Source: Tretioscincus oriximinensis (lineage: Eukaryota; Chordata; Lepidosauria; Squamata; Gymnophthalmidae). Taken from it: a stretch of 64,000 nt of DNA. Position numbers and translations under genes: made by a program. Positions 22,650-32,707 of the stretch are shown here, piece by piece (within the stretch, counting starts at the first letter, position 1; each line of letters starts with the position of its first letter). The notes below the pieces were generated by a model. That model made no database searches. It was given only the letters and a program-made list of their open reading frames with translations, and was not told the origin of the DNA. The stretch lies in the NCBI GenBank assembly GCA_022410635.1, contig JAJVDF010000263.1, positions 633,982 through 697,981 of the forward strand, given 5' to 3'.

Positions 22650-23091
22650 ATCCCCAGATTCTATTTCCTGCACTTTGGATGTGATTTTATCTTCTGTCCG
22701 CCCCACAGAACCATGCATGTCCATCATTCCACATGTTCTAAAGGTCTTTGTTGGGGAATAAATAGCCAACACATATTATCTGATTTAGCAGCCTCCATTT
22801 TGTAAAGTCAGAAAGAAATGCTGCCTCAGAGCTTCAGTATGCAAATTGTAAAATACTCTTTGGCTCTTGCCTAACAGAGCTTGTAGAGAATTGTATGCAG
22901 GTTCCCAGAGAATGCTGGGGCTTGTAGTCAAGCAAGCACAGCAATGATTTCTGGGGCTTGTGATTCACAAGAATTGTCAAGGACAGAGAGGGAACTGCAA
23001 GGAAGAATGAATGTAAATGGGGACATACTTGTGATTGNGTTGCCTCACCTTTTTAAAAAAAGTTAATAAAAACTTATAGTGGGGAAGTAGC
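22650..23091 (+). repeat. Dispersed repeat family G, copy 1
   Basis: Collinear with 41603-42190: CCGCCCCACAGAACC against CTGCCCCACAGAACC, TCTAAAGGTCTTTG, AGCAGCCTCC, GCTTGTAGTCAAGCAAG against ATTGTAGTCAGGCAAG, and GCAATGATTTCTG. Non-coding; class unknown. Confidence 0.65.
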
Positions 23092-23530
23092 CTGTGTTAC
23101 TGCAGTGTTCTCTTGGGTGGAGAACTGTACTCCCATCAACAATGTTCATCAGGGAACCTCTCAACAGTTTGCATGTGATGACTCCTGATTGGCTGCTCTC
23201 CCCCACCCCTTACATCTAAGCTCTAGGAAGTAAACTTCCTACTTCCACCTATTTTCCAATTTTCCACGCCACACAAGGGCTTTTTAATGGTTGAAGAAAG
23301 CAGTTCATAATGAAGTGAGAAAAGAGATACTGTCTGTAAATTCACGGCAATGGAGGTTTGCAGTGGTTGGCTTGCTGAGAGTGCNTGAATGTGAGATAGA
23401 TTATTCATGATGTAATTTCCATATCTATAGAAATATAAGGATGCAGCCTAAGATAAATTTGTATTAGTAAATCAGTATTGGCTTGATCTGGATTAAATGT
23501 AGAGGTATGCACCTACATTAAGCAAATTGG
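23092..23530. other. No feature recognised
   Basis: Short open frames without family similarity. No recurring fragment. Confidence 0.45.
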
Positions 23531-23537
23531 GGCGCAT

Positions 23538-24550
23538 TTGAACTCAGGCAAAAGATGCTGTAGTGCAGATTTGTTAGAGATTAATTTGATAGAGTTTGCA
23601 AAAAAAATGTCAAACACAATCCTGGAGTGTGTTAAGAGGAGCAAAGAATTTTGGTTATGTGAAATAATTATTCCTCTCTACAGTACTTTGGTCAGACCAC
23701 ACTTAGAATACNGTGTTCAGTTTGGGGGTGGGTGGGTTAAAAGAGATATTCATAAACTGGAGCAGATTCAGAGGAAAATTGTAAGGATGGTGCGTGGTCT
23801 GGAAATCATGTCTTATGAAGAATCTGCAAAAGAGGAGACTGAGAGAAGAGCTGATAGCTGTCTACAATTAACTAGAAGGCTGTCACAGAGCAGAGTGACC
23901 ACCATTGTTCTTATTGACATATGGAAGGATTAGAAACAATGGGAAGAAGAAAAAGAAAAAGAAAAAGAAAAAAGAAGAAGAAAGAAGAAGAAAGAAGAAG
24001 AAAGAAGAAGAAAGAAGAAGAAAGAAGAAGAAAGAAGAAGAAAGAAGAAGAAAGAAGAAGAAGAAGAAGAAGAAGAAGAACTGGATTCTTATACCCTGCT
24101 TTTCCCACCTTTCAAAGAGACCCAAAGTGGCTTACAAGGGTATTTTTGCCCAAAGGCTTACATTTTATTTTCCCCACCAGGCTGTGGTGGTTCCCACGTA
24201 TCCACTTGCAGTCAGTTGCAATTTCTTGCAATTCATGCTTTCGAATAGCTGGCTAGAGCAAGAGGCTAGTGGAAGGTGCTCACCCCTCCCCATGTCCGAC
24301 ACAGGGCTTCGAAACCCGATCTCCCAGATGAGAGATGGTTTCCTTAGTGACTGAGCTATCCGTGCCTGTCTGAAAAAACATTCTGACAGTAAGGGTGATA
24401 AACCAATGGGAACAGTTCGACAGAGGAGGTGGCAAGTTCTACTTCAGTGGAAGTCTTCAACAGAGGCTGGACATTCATAGTTTTGTGAATCCTGCATTGT
24501 GCAGGGAGTTGGAACCGAGGTCTCCTCCAATTCTATGGTTCTATGATTAG
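23538..24550 (+). pseudogene. CR1-type LINE 3' end, interrupted by a SINE
   Basis: 23674-23830 reads YSTLVRPHLEY and then LEQIQRKIVRMVRGLE, the conserved 'LY..LVRPHLEYC.QFW.P....DI..LE..QRR.TR...GLE' C-terminal block of CR1 ORF2. Stops and frameshifts are present. After the nested SINE (23942-24368) it resumes at 24369-24550 with TGGACATTCATAGTTTTGTG-like sequence and ends AATTCTATGGTTCTATGATT, the octamer-type 3' end of CR1 elements. This shows the CR1 was in place before the SINE inserted. Confidence 0.75.
23942..24368 (-). mobile_element. Family A SINE nested in CR1, expanded (AAG)n tail
   Basis: Minus strand from 24368: GGCACGGATAGCTCAGTCAC (A box region), CGGGTTTCGAAGCCC (B-box-like), TGTGTCGGACATGGGG, then GCAATTTCTTGCAATT in inverse, and the end TATAAGAATCCAG at 24086-24098. 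The tail is 140 bp of (AAG/AAAG)n. This is the best preserved head of the family in the window. It supplies spurious KKEEERRR open frames. Confidence 0.85.
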
Positions 24551-25270
24551 GGGGTTAGTACAGACCTCATCCAGAATACCACTAGTCCTGCAAAGGTGAT
24601 GTGGACTANGGAATTTCCGAAACTAGATTATTAGTTATGTGCATAAAGAACCATAGAAGAAGAATCTTGTGTTTCCTGCCAGGGAAAGCTTCTCTTCCAC
24701 ATGAATGCCGCTTGTCAACATGCCATAACAGACTTGAAAATTTTATTAGGATAGAATTATAAATATTTCCATGTTGTTCTTTTTGAACTAAAATGAAGGG
24801 AAAGTACTTGATTCTCTTCCTCCTCCCTATTATGTTGGAATATTTCTAAAGAACAATAAAGGAGCTTTAAAAGACCTGCCTTTAGTTCGTGCTTTTCTTC
24901 AGCATTAGTAATTTAATCTGGCATTCAATTTATGCATCTACAGACATTTGTAACAAAACCCAAGGTTTCTTCCTACACAGCTCCTTTTGTTGTAGTAATA
25001 AGCTGCTTATTGAATTTTCTTCAATAGTCATAAAATAGAAAGGTCTCTTCAAGAAAACAGGCTATGCAACATGAGCACAATTCACTTGATATTCAGAAAG
25101 ACTATCTCGGGGTGGCATAATCTATATTTATGTCTAACTTGTAGATACAGGTAGGTGAAATAATTCAGCTTGTATTCTAGAGCTTTTATCAGGAAAAATG
25201 TGTTAAAAATGTAGAAAGGACTAAATGCAGCTATTCTGGGTTAAATCTGATATTGAACAAAATTCTCATT
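24551..25270. other. AT-rich stretch, nothing recognised
   Basis: No domain, repeat or low-complexity tract beyond short homopolymers. Confidence 0.5.
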
Positions 25271-25272
25271 TT

Positions 25273-25470
25273 CAGAGAAATAGCCNTGTTANTCTTGTAG
25301 AAAGTCCAACAAAGGAGAGACTAACTTGAGAAAAGTGGGTGGCATAAGCTTTCATAGACACATCTACTTCTTCAGATGCAGCATCTGAGGAGGTAGACGT
25401 GTCTACTTAAGCTTATGCCACCCACTTTTCTCAAGTTAGTCTCAAAGTGCTACTAGCTCCTTTCCTGAAA
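25273..25470. mobile_element. Foldback MITE with 60-bp inverted arms
   Basis: 25320-25379 and 25381-25440 are near-perfect inverted copies around position 25380 (ACTAACTTGAGAAAAGTGGG outward, GGCATAAGCTT, then TAGACAC.TCTAC). The 5' shoulder AGAGAAATAGCC.TGTTA recurs at 27897-27916 next to another family fragment. Same motif family as 2761-2881. Non-coding. Confidence 0.8.
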
Positions 25471-25576
25471 ATTCTCATTGGCCATCTCAGTAATAGATGA
25501 TTCTGAGATAACCTTTTCCCCTTGAGTAAAGAATGCAAGAATGCATACATTTCCTTCCACCAAAGAGACCCCGAGG

Positions 25577-25756
25577 TTCTGTCCTCACTGGGTCTCCTTC
25601 TGTGCTCTTTCTCAGTACAGAGCTTNGGCATCCACATGCCAGTGCAGACAATGGCAGGTCCCAGTTGTGGACTGCCATAGTCTACACTAGCATGTAGATG
25701 CCAGGCTCCTATTCCAAGANAAAGCCTAGAATAAAGTTCAGTCAGTGGGGACAGAA
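25577..25756. mobile_element. Palindromic MITE, family C, copy 2
   Basis: 14-bp TIRs: TTCTGTCCTCACTG at 25577-25590 against inverted TTCTGTCCCCACTG at 25743-25756. The body folds on itself: CATCCACATGCCAGTG pairs with the inverted CACTAGCATGTAGATG. The same body occurs at 52908-53067 and, decayed, at 11252. Confidence 0.7.
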
Positions 25757-26048
25757 ATTGAGTAACAGTTTCAGGATTCCTATAAGAACAATTACTTGCC
25801 AACTCAAAGCTCTGCTGAAGGAGAACTACAATGTTCCTGAAGGTGGATTTGTTGTGGCAGCCCAGATAATCTCATCTTCCAGCTGTTTCTCTCCTATATG
25901 GCTGAGCACTTTGATCCTGAGGAATGTTCTTTTCAGGAATGAGACCTTTTTGACATCTGCTGTTCACTCCACCTGACCTGGAGTGATTGTCTCTGGTGTT
26001 TACCTCTCTCCCCCCAAAGTTTGGTTAATGTTAGAATTTATTTGAAGT
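25757..26048. other. No feature recognised
   Basis: Spacer between the MITE and the DIRS-family terminal fragment; short open frames only. Confidence 0.45.
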
Positions 26049-26960
26049 TGTGTGAAATTTTATAATGAGGGACCGACACCAGTTTAGAGTGAACAAATAA
26101 TTTATTAACTTATTAACAATAACCAAAACCCTAACACACACTCGTAACAATGCCGCAACCCGAAAGCTAATTATTTGAACATAAAGTGCTTGTTAACAAT
26201 ACCAAAACATAACCCAGAATTGGAGAGAAATAGGCCATGGCTTGAGTAGGAGTATGTCAGGCAGAGCAGCTTGGCATCTGGCCTTGGTCAGCCACCTGGC
26301 CTGACCTGCCACCAGCCGGGCCACGCCTCGTGACATAGCCCCCCAGGGCGTGTGCTCTGCTCAGCGAGGTAACCCGTGCATTGCATCTGCCCAGCTTGGG
26401 CCCAGCCTGCAAACCTCATGGGACCACGCCCTCTGACGTGAGTCCCAGCAGGCCCCCTCCCAGCAGGCAAGCCCCCCCCCCAGGTCTAGGTGCCTGAGCT
26501 GTCCAGCAGCTCAACAGACCCTCCCTTTCCATGGGTACTCAACAGAGGATCAAAGAGGCTCATGAGGGCCCTCAAGAATCCGTCCTGTGTACGGCCTGCC
26601 TCAGTGACTCCAAACTTGTGTACCACCTACCTATCCACAAGGTAGGTGGTCAAGTTCAGAACCCTTTTAGGAAGGCCCCACAAGCTATGAGGAAGTCATG
26701 TGTATACCTTTCCCCAAGTGTTGTTGACTCCTTAGGCCTGCCAGGAGCTGCGAAGCATGAGNGAAATGTGCTTTCCTTTGCACGTCCTGCTTGAAAGAGA
26801 GGGAAATGGCAGCCAGCAGAGTGCTTTTAAGCCCTCTGTCAGCCGGGAGCTGCGTCACTTCCCCTGCGACCCTTCNAGGTCACAGATAAAGGATGCTGGC
26901 TCCTAGAGCATCCCTCTCTTTCCCCTCGCAACTTCTGGCGCAGTCGCAGCCGCGGCCGCA
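26049..26960 (-). mobile_element. Terminal region of DIRS-associated family, minus copy
   Basis: Read on the minus strand, this matches 36370-37190 in order: CCTAAAAGGGTTCTGAAC, the GGATTCTTGAGGGCCC block, CTCTTTGATCCTCTGTTGAG, a GC-rich stretch with GGTGGCTGACC, GCCATGGCCTATTTCTCTCC, and AATAAATTATTTGTTCACTC near the end (26085-26105). It also extends 5' into a CpG-rich part (26880-26960) with CTTAAAAGCACTCTGC, positioned like the TATA region of the 49286 copy. No palindrome is present here, unlike at 36629. Confidence 0.65.
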
Positions 26961-26963
26961 ACC

Positions 26964-27340
26964 AATTTATGGAGTATCTTTTTTCTTGTTTTCTTCATAC
27001 GATTATTCTTAGTCTTTTTATTATTATAATTTCTTTCCTGATTTCTTCTGTATTTATGTTCATATCCATAGTTCTAGTTCCATATAATTCCTCCTCTATT
27101 TCTTGCTTTACAGACATAATTTGTCTGTATATATTACCTTTTTCTTGCCTTTGAATCTTTCTTATAACTCTTTCTATTTTTGTATTTTCTCTCCACATGC
27201 ATTCTCTTAATTCTTTCGTTATCTATATATGACTTAATACCCATTGCCTGTAGTAACCTTATATTCCCTATCCAATTTTTATAGTATTTCTGTCCTATGA
27301 ATTTCCATCCGCTTTATATTATTGTTCAGTAATCTTTATA
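26964..27340 (-). pseudogene. Possible LINE debris
   Basis: Minus-strand frame contains a lysine/glutamate-rich segment (RVIRKIQRQEKGNIYRQI at about 27180-27130) preceded by a WKFIGQKYYKNWIGNIRLLQ-like stretch. This resembles the helical linker regions of L1 proteins, but no diagnostic motif is present. Confidence 0.25.
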
Positions 27341-27357
27341 TTCCACTCTTACCTACA

Positions 27358-27865
27358 CTGACCAGATTTTCTGAAGCCCAAACTGGGGTAATTAATATTC
27401 ATGCTAATTTGCATATTCATAAATATGCAAATTAAACCACCAACATGCATTCCCTTCCAAAATTCCCGCCCGAGAAATATGTGAAGCATGTGAGAATTTT
27501 TTTAAAATGTGTGAGAATTTTTAAACTGTGAGAATTTTTGGAGCGCATGAGAATTTATTTTTTTACAGAGGGGAGGGTGCCTTCAGGAGCTGGCCCGGGT
27601 TTCTAGAGACCCCTAGCTGTGGTGCAGTGTATTTTAAAAAAAATCATTTTTTTAAGTGTGTGAGAATTGTTTAAAGTGCATGAGAATTTTTATTTTTTAC
27701 TGAGGGGAGGGTGCCTTCAGGAGCTGCCCCCGGTTGCCAGAATTNTTTTATTTTTTTATTTTTCTCAGCAAAAAATGGGAAATGGCACCTCTCCCCTGAG
27801 AAGGTGGGGTAGACACCCCAAAACCGGGTTACCCCCCCCCCCAAAAAAGCGGGTGTCTGGCCAGC
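27358..27865. mobile_element. TIR element family F, copy 1, with internal duplications
   Basis: Ends CTGACCAGAT and the inverted right end CTGGCCAGACACCCGC resemble the TIRs of the 43511-44189 element (GGCTGACCAGAT...CCCC). The right end also has the family hallmark CACCCCAAAACCGGGTT. Inside, CATGAGAATTT plus GAGGGGAGGGTGCCTTCAGG occurs twice about 133 bp apart (27543 and 27676), and a GTGAGAATTTTT unit occurs three times at 27488-27540. Confidence 0.5.
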
Positions 27866-27889
27866 GTACTCTTACCTCATGTTATAAAG

Positions 27890-27985
27890 ACAATTTCAGA
27901 GAAATAACCGTGTTAATCTTAGCAGAAAGTCCACAGCAAGGGGGCTAGTAGCACTTGGGGACTAACAAGATATATAACACTAAAA
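27890..27985. repeat. Foldback-family end fragment
   Basis: TTCAGAGAAATAACCGTGTT and CAGCAAGGGGGCTAGTAGC match shoulder and TIR of the 25273 and 2761 elements. Confidence 0.5.
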
Positions 27986-29284
27986 TTATATAGACAACAT
28001 TTCTAAATCAATTAATTAGGAAGGTTTCAAACACTCTTACAAAAATGCTAACATATTCAAGTTTGCAACAAATGTTACAAACCAGTGTATGGCAGCATAT
28101 TGCCAGGAATATGTAATCTGGCAAGCTATTCTTCAAGAAAAACTGTTATTCTGTGCATAAGGGTCAGGCTAAAGACAGATGTAACCCTGTCTGGAAAAAG
28201 TTGTGCAGATCAGCATTCACTCTTTCTTTCTTCCCTTCTTTCTTATATCCATGGATAATATTTTGTTGTCAAAAAACATGCATTAAAAAAACCCTCAGCT
28301 GATCACTAGTACTTCCTCCCTTGGTGATCTCTCCTGTTCTCAGATAAATCAACCTGGCTGTTCCAAATGACTTCATTGTACACTGTGCTGGGAAGTAGCA
28401 CCCTGGTCCCTAGAAAAGGAAGTTTTTAAAAGGCAGCTGGTTCTTGAAACGTTTTATGGGCTGCAGCTGCCTTTGTATAGGCTTGCAAAGCTAAATAAGC
28501 ACAAAAGCAAGCACATAAAAATAAAATATACAAAACACAGCATTCAAAATTAATAAGCAGCAAAAATCTGAGCGTTTTCACACTTTCATTCAGCACGTAC
28601 ACTTATAATATTGACCAATTTATGTTGATACATGTAAAAAGTCATAACCTAAACTGAATTGCATTTTGAATTCAGTTTGAAGAATCCTGATGGGAAAGCA
28701 TTCCTCTCNACAAATGCAACTGTGACTTGATAATTTTCCATACTATCTAGACCAATTTGCATAATGTAAATCTTTTAAAAAGCTCAGTTATCAGTATGTC
28801 ATATGCATGGGACTANTGGTATTTCAGATTTCAAAATGCACTATGCTTTATTCCCTTCCAGAATCAAAGGACCTGCTAGCTCTACTGTGACCTGTGATAG
28901 AATCTGGAGAGCAGGTCTCTTAGATCCAAAACATTTAGTGCCTTAAAATGTTCAGTTGCTTTGGATACTACTAAATATGGTATCTTCCAAGAAATTGCTC
29001 AGGATTGGAGATTGGACATTTTCTTGATATTAGTTTTGCTCCTACTTGGATTCCAATTCCAGAAGGCAAGACATTGGAGAACCACTGCCTAACATTAGTA
29101 CAATAATTCTTTGGAAGTCTGTGAGGTTCTATTTTGTTTACTGTTTCCATGAAACTGCATGAAAGATAATTCAAAAGATTTGTCTTGAAGTGGAATTAGC
29201 AAAAGCTACACAGACAAGGATAAGAGTTAGAAGCTTCTAAGTTGCTTCCTTTGAGCATTTTGAGCCTAAAACCTAGTTTGCATT
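27986..29284. other. AT-rich stretch, nothing recognised
   Basis: Short frames only; no shared repeat. Confidence 0.5.
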
Positions 29285-29295
29285 TAGAAGAAGAA

Positions 29296-29336
<41 letters not shown>

Positions 29337-29337
29337 G

Positions 29338-29369
<32 letters not shown>

Positions 29370-29835
29370 AGAAGAAGAAGAAGAAGAAGAAGAAGAAGAA
29401 GAAGAAGAAGAAGAAGAAGAAGAAGAAGAAGAAGAAGAAGANAAGAAGAAGAAGAAGAAGAAGAAGAAGAAGAAGAAGAAGAAGAAGAAGAAGAAGAAGA
29501 AGAAGAAGAAGAAGAAGAAGAAGAAGAAGAAGAAGAACTGGGTTCTTATATCCCACTTTTCTCACCTTTCAAAGGGACTCAAAGCGGCTTACAAGGGTAT
29601 TTTTGCCAAAAGGCTGACATTCTATCTTCCCCACCAGGCTCTGATGGTTCCCATGTATCTACTTGCAGTCAGTTGCAATTTCTTGCAATTCATGCTTTTG
29701 AATAGCTGGGTTGGCTGGAGCTACAGGCTAGTGGAAGGTGCTCACCCCTCCCCACGTCTGACACAGGGCTTCAAAACACCATCTCCTAGATGGGAGACGG
29801 ATTCCTTAGTGATTGAGCTATCCATGCCTGCCTTA
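29285..29835 (-). mobile_element. Family A SINE with ~250-bp (GAA)n tail
   Basis: Minus strand 29835-29540: GGCATGGATAGCTCAATCAC head, GTGTTTTGAAGCCC box B remnant, and body ending GATATAAGAACCCAG. The tail 29285-29537 is almost pure (GAA)n, roughly 84 triplets with a few GAG interruptions near the left end. It encodes only poly-Glu/Lys/Arg or Leu/Phe/Ser artefacts. Confidence 0.85.
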
Positions 29836-29937
29836 ATCAATTTTACCAGAAGAAAGTGAATTAGTTTGATTTGTCTCAGGTCATGCTTACACAGGAGCAA
29901 CAATCCATTTCAGGATTAAAATGGATTATAAATCTAA

Positions 29938-30309
29938 GGCTGCAGCTACACGCAGCAATGATTTCTGCTTTGAAGCGCCGTCCCAGAATGTAATGGCTGT
30001 TTGTCAGTGATGTAGTCACTGCAAACATGCCTTGCAGCAGATTTAATCTGATATTTTCAGCTCTCATGGTGCTGCGTGCCGAAAACCCGCTGCTGTTTTG
30101 AATGTGTCCTGCTCAGTTGGGCCCTCCACCAATCAGTTGAAAGCCCAGCAAAGCAGGCCAGCAGAGAGAAGACTGCGCTCAGCCACTCATGGGGTAGTTC
30201 TTCCTTTTTCCTGTCCACCTATGGCAGCCACTGCATGATGCCTGTAGATGGCCGCCCACCCACAGCAAAAGGTAAGTTCGCTTCCAAGTCCATGTGTGGA
30301 TGCAGTCTA
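29938..30309. repeat. Possible MITE with short TIRs
   Basis: Left GGCTGCAGCTACACGCAG and the inverted right end GACTGCATCCACACATGG are similar. The interior is GC-richer than the flanks and has no domain. Only one copy is seen here, so the call is tentative. Confidence 0.3.
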
Positions 30310-30890
30310 TATCACATCTGCTAGAGTGGATTAAGGCAAGTAAATGCAAATCACACTTAAAATAATCATCAGAAAACCACTTCCCATGTTACAGAAGAGA
30401 AAGAGCAAGTGATTAAACCAAGAGTGCTTATGTGTGATGTACAGAGTCACATATGAGAGTAGCAATTACAAAATTGATGTTAGAGTATCCTCAGAATTCA
30501 TAAAATATTGTTCTTTCTGGGAAGTATATTGACAACTGATATGGCAACCCTAACACATATTAGGACACTTNGAAGCATTACGACACTCAAGGAAAAGTGG
30601 CCAGGCTCTTAGTTCCAAAGTTTTACTAGATCCATAACTGGATTCAACAGGCACAAACAGAAGTGCCTCCTAAAAATACAAGTTNCTTTAAACTGATATA
30701 ATAAACTTGTCCTAAAAGTGACTGAGTCATGAAAAGATTTGTCCGCACCTTGGCACTTAAAAAAACAAAACCCTGAGTTTGTAGGGAGAGAGAGAAGCTT
30801 CCATTTTCATCTACTCATGTAAGCTGTCCCTGAGCAAATCTTATGGGTGAATACTAGATGCATACGAGAACGAATACGAAGCATATGATA
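30310..30890. other. No feature recognised
   Basis: AT-rich spacer with short open frames only. Confidence 0.45.
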
Positions 30891-30894
30891 AACA

Positions 30895-31110
30895 CGAGAT
30901 CTAGTTTAGTGTAATGGTTAGAGCATTAGATTCTTACCTGGTAGTTTCCCATTTCTATTCCACACTCTTCCATGACACTGGAAGTTGGGTGGGTACCTTA
31001 AGACAGTCACAATTCTTCACTCTGTCACCCCCGCCTACTTTACAGGGTGTCTGTTGTGGAGAAAGCAGCAAAATCTTTGTTTATAAATAAATGCTGTGGT
31101 TATGGTGATA
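30895..31110 (+). mobile_element. tRNA-derived SINE (Sauria-like)
   Basis: Head TAGTTTAGTGTAATGGTTAG and ATTCTTACCTGGTAG, centre GGGTGTCTGTTGTGGAGAAA, and tail TTATAAATAAATG. The B box is decayed (TTTCTATTCCAC). Order matches 33638-33880 and, inverted, 58767-59021. Confidence 0.75.
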
Positions 31111-31114
31111 GTGG

Positions 31115-32345
31115 TTGCTATGGCTATTGCTGTTAGGCACCTCCTCCCTCCCCCATTCCCCCCAAAAGAAACTCACTGAAACCATGATTTTTCCCACTAT
31201 ATATTTCTTCCACCTTGTTGCTGCTATTTTTTTTTATCAAAACCTTTTTTTCCTTTTTAAGCTTACAGCATAATGATCATCAAGAACAACGGTTAGATAC
31301 TTGGGTACATCCCACATAGNCTATGATGTTGTATCACAGCTCTTTGATATTTTACATCCCTGAATGTTTATTTCTAGAAATCATTCTTAACAGCGATATA
31401 ACCCATGTAACCTGGTTGTCATCTCTGCATGAATCAGCTATTTGTTCTGATAAATACGCCCACATACATAACCTCCCATGTAACAAGCGCTAGAAGCAAA
31501 TGCATCGATTTCATGCTTTTTGCTACCTGAGATGCTTCCTGCAGAAAAAAAAGAATCTCTATCCAGAAGGTCATGTTTGAAACAAGGATGAAGATAGTAT
31601 ACCAAGAGAATAGCCATGAACTGCTAGGAAAAGCTGCCATTTACAAAAGCTTCTATGAATCTTGCATCTTCTACTTAACCTTTTTCTCTTTCAGGATGCA
31701 GTTGTTATTTTAGACAGGCTAAATTGATTTTACCACGCATTTTGCCATGACATTTGGTTGTTTTATTTTGAAGTGTGAGAATACATTCTCCTCGTGTTCC
31801 CATTGCTTTAACCTCTGTGGTTTCAAGTTTGTTCACCTTGAAAGAAGGAAGCTGCTCCACTCTTAACCAATTAAATATACATACTGCAATGTTCCCAGAA
31901 AAATCAGTAAAAGGGTGCATGCCGAGAAGAGAAAGTGTTTTAGCATGAATTATTGATTAGGATTTCAATTAAAACACACACACACACATACATACAACTG
32001 TCACTGTCTTGTTGAACCAAACAGAATCATATAATCACATATCACTCATGAAGCTAAAGAGAATAGTCCATTCATTAAATAGGCAGCAGTGACTTATTAT
32101 ACTAGCCTGAGCATCTGGATTCTGAGTCAGCAAACGTATAGGGAAACACTGTCGGAAGGAAATCGAGATAGACATTTTGTCTGTTGATGTGAAGGTTTTG
32201 ATTGAAGACAGCTACTATTACTTCCCAAAGCAANCGAGTCTGAGCACAATAGGAAATCTTGAAAATAATTGCAAGAAAACTTTACCCAACCCCTTTAGTT
32301 TTGCTAGTAGNAAAAGTATGCATAATCTTGCCTATTCATGAAATA
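31115..32345. other. No gene recognised; short (AC)n
   Basis: An (AC)n run lies at 31974-31987. 31400-31650 has few A/T runs and might be unique conserved sequence, but nothing in it can be identified by eye. Confidence 0.45.
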
Positions 32346-32350
32346 TATAT

Positions 32351-32646
32351 CCTTTTCCTTGTTTTCTGTATTATATGGTGCTGAGTACAGTATATGGCAG
32401 GCATCTAGAAGTGCCTTGCTTATTTTCCTTTTCCTTGTTCTCTGTAATATAAAGTGCTGAGTGCAATATACGGCAGGCATCCAGAACTGTCTTGCCTAAT
32501 TTTTGAGTTTTTTAAAAAAAAACTTATGAGTGCTATATAAGGCAGGCAGCTACAAGTGCCTTGCCTCAGCTTTGCTTCTCTTTTAAATTAAAAGGGTACA
32601 GTGCAGTACACAGCAGGCACCTAAAGTGCCTTGATCTTAGTTCTTA
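32351..32646 (+). repeat. Four-copy ~75-bp tandem repeat upstream of gag
   Basis: Units start near 32351, 32427, 32503 and 32573. Each has a (T/C)TTTTC start, a GTGCTGAGTRCARTATA-like middle, a GCAGGCAKC core and GTGCCTTG at the end (32412, 32488 as CTGTCTTGCC, 32558, 32627). Divergence rises toward the third and fourth units. The array ends about 60 bp before the gag start codon, so a promoter role is possible (inference). Confidence 0.7.
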
Positions 32647-32707
32647 TTTGATTACAGTTGGCTCAGTAGCAAATTTTACCTTTCGCCTCTCCTTAGTTAC
32701 ATACACC

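Noticed and set aside
29242..29859. Longest open frame of the window (205 codons, poly-Glu/Lys)
   Set aside because: It is the (GAA)n SINE tail read through; the C-terminal part is the SINE body in antisense.
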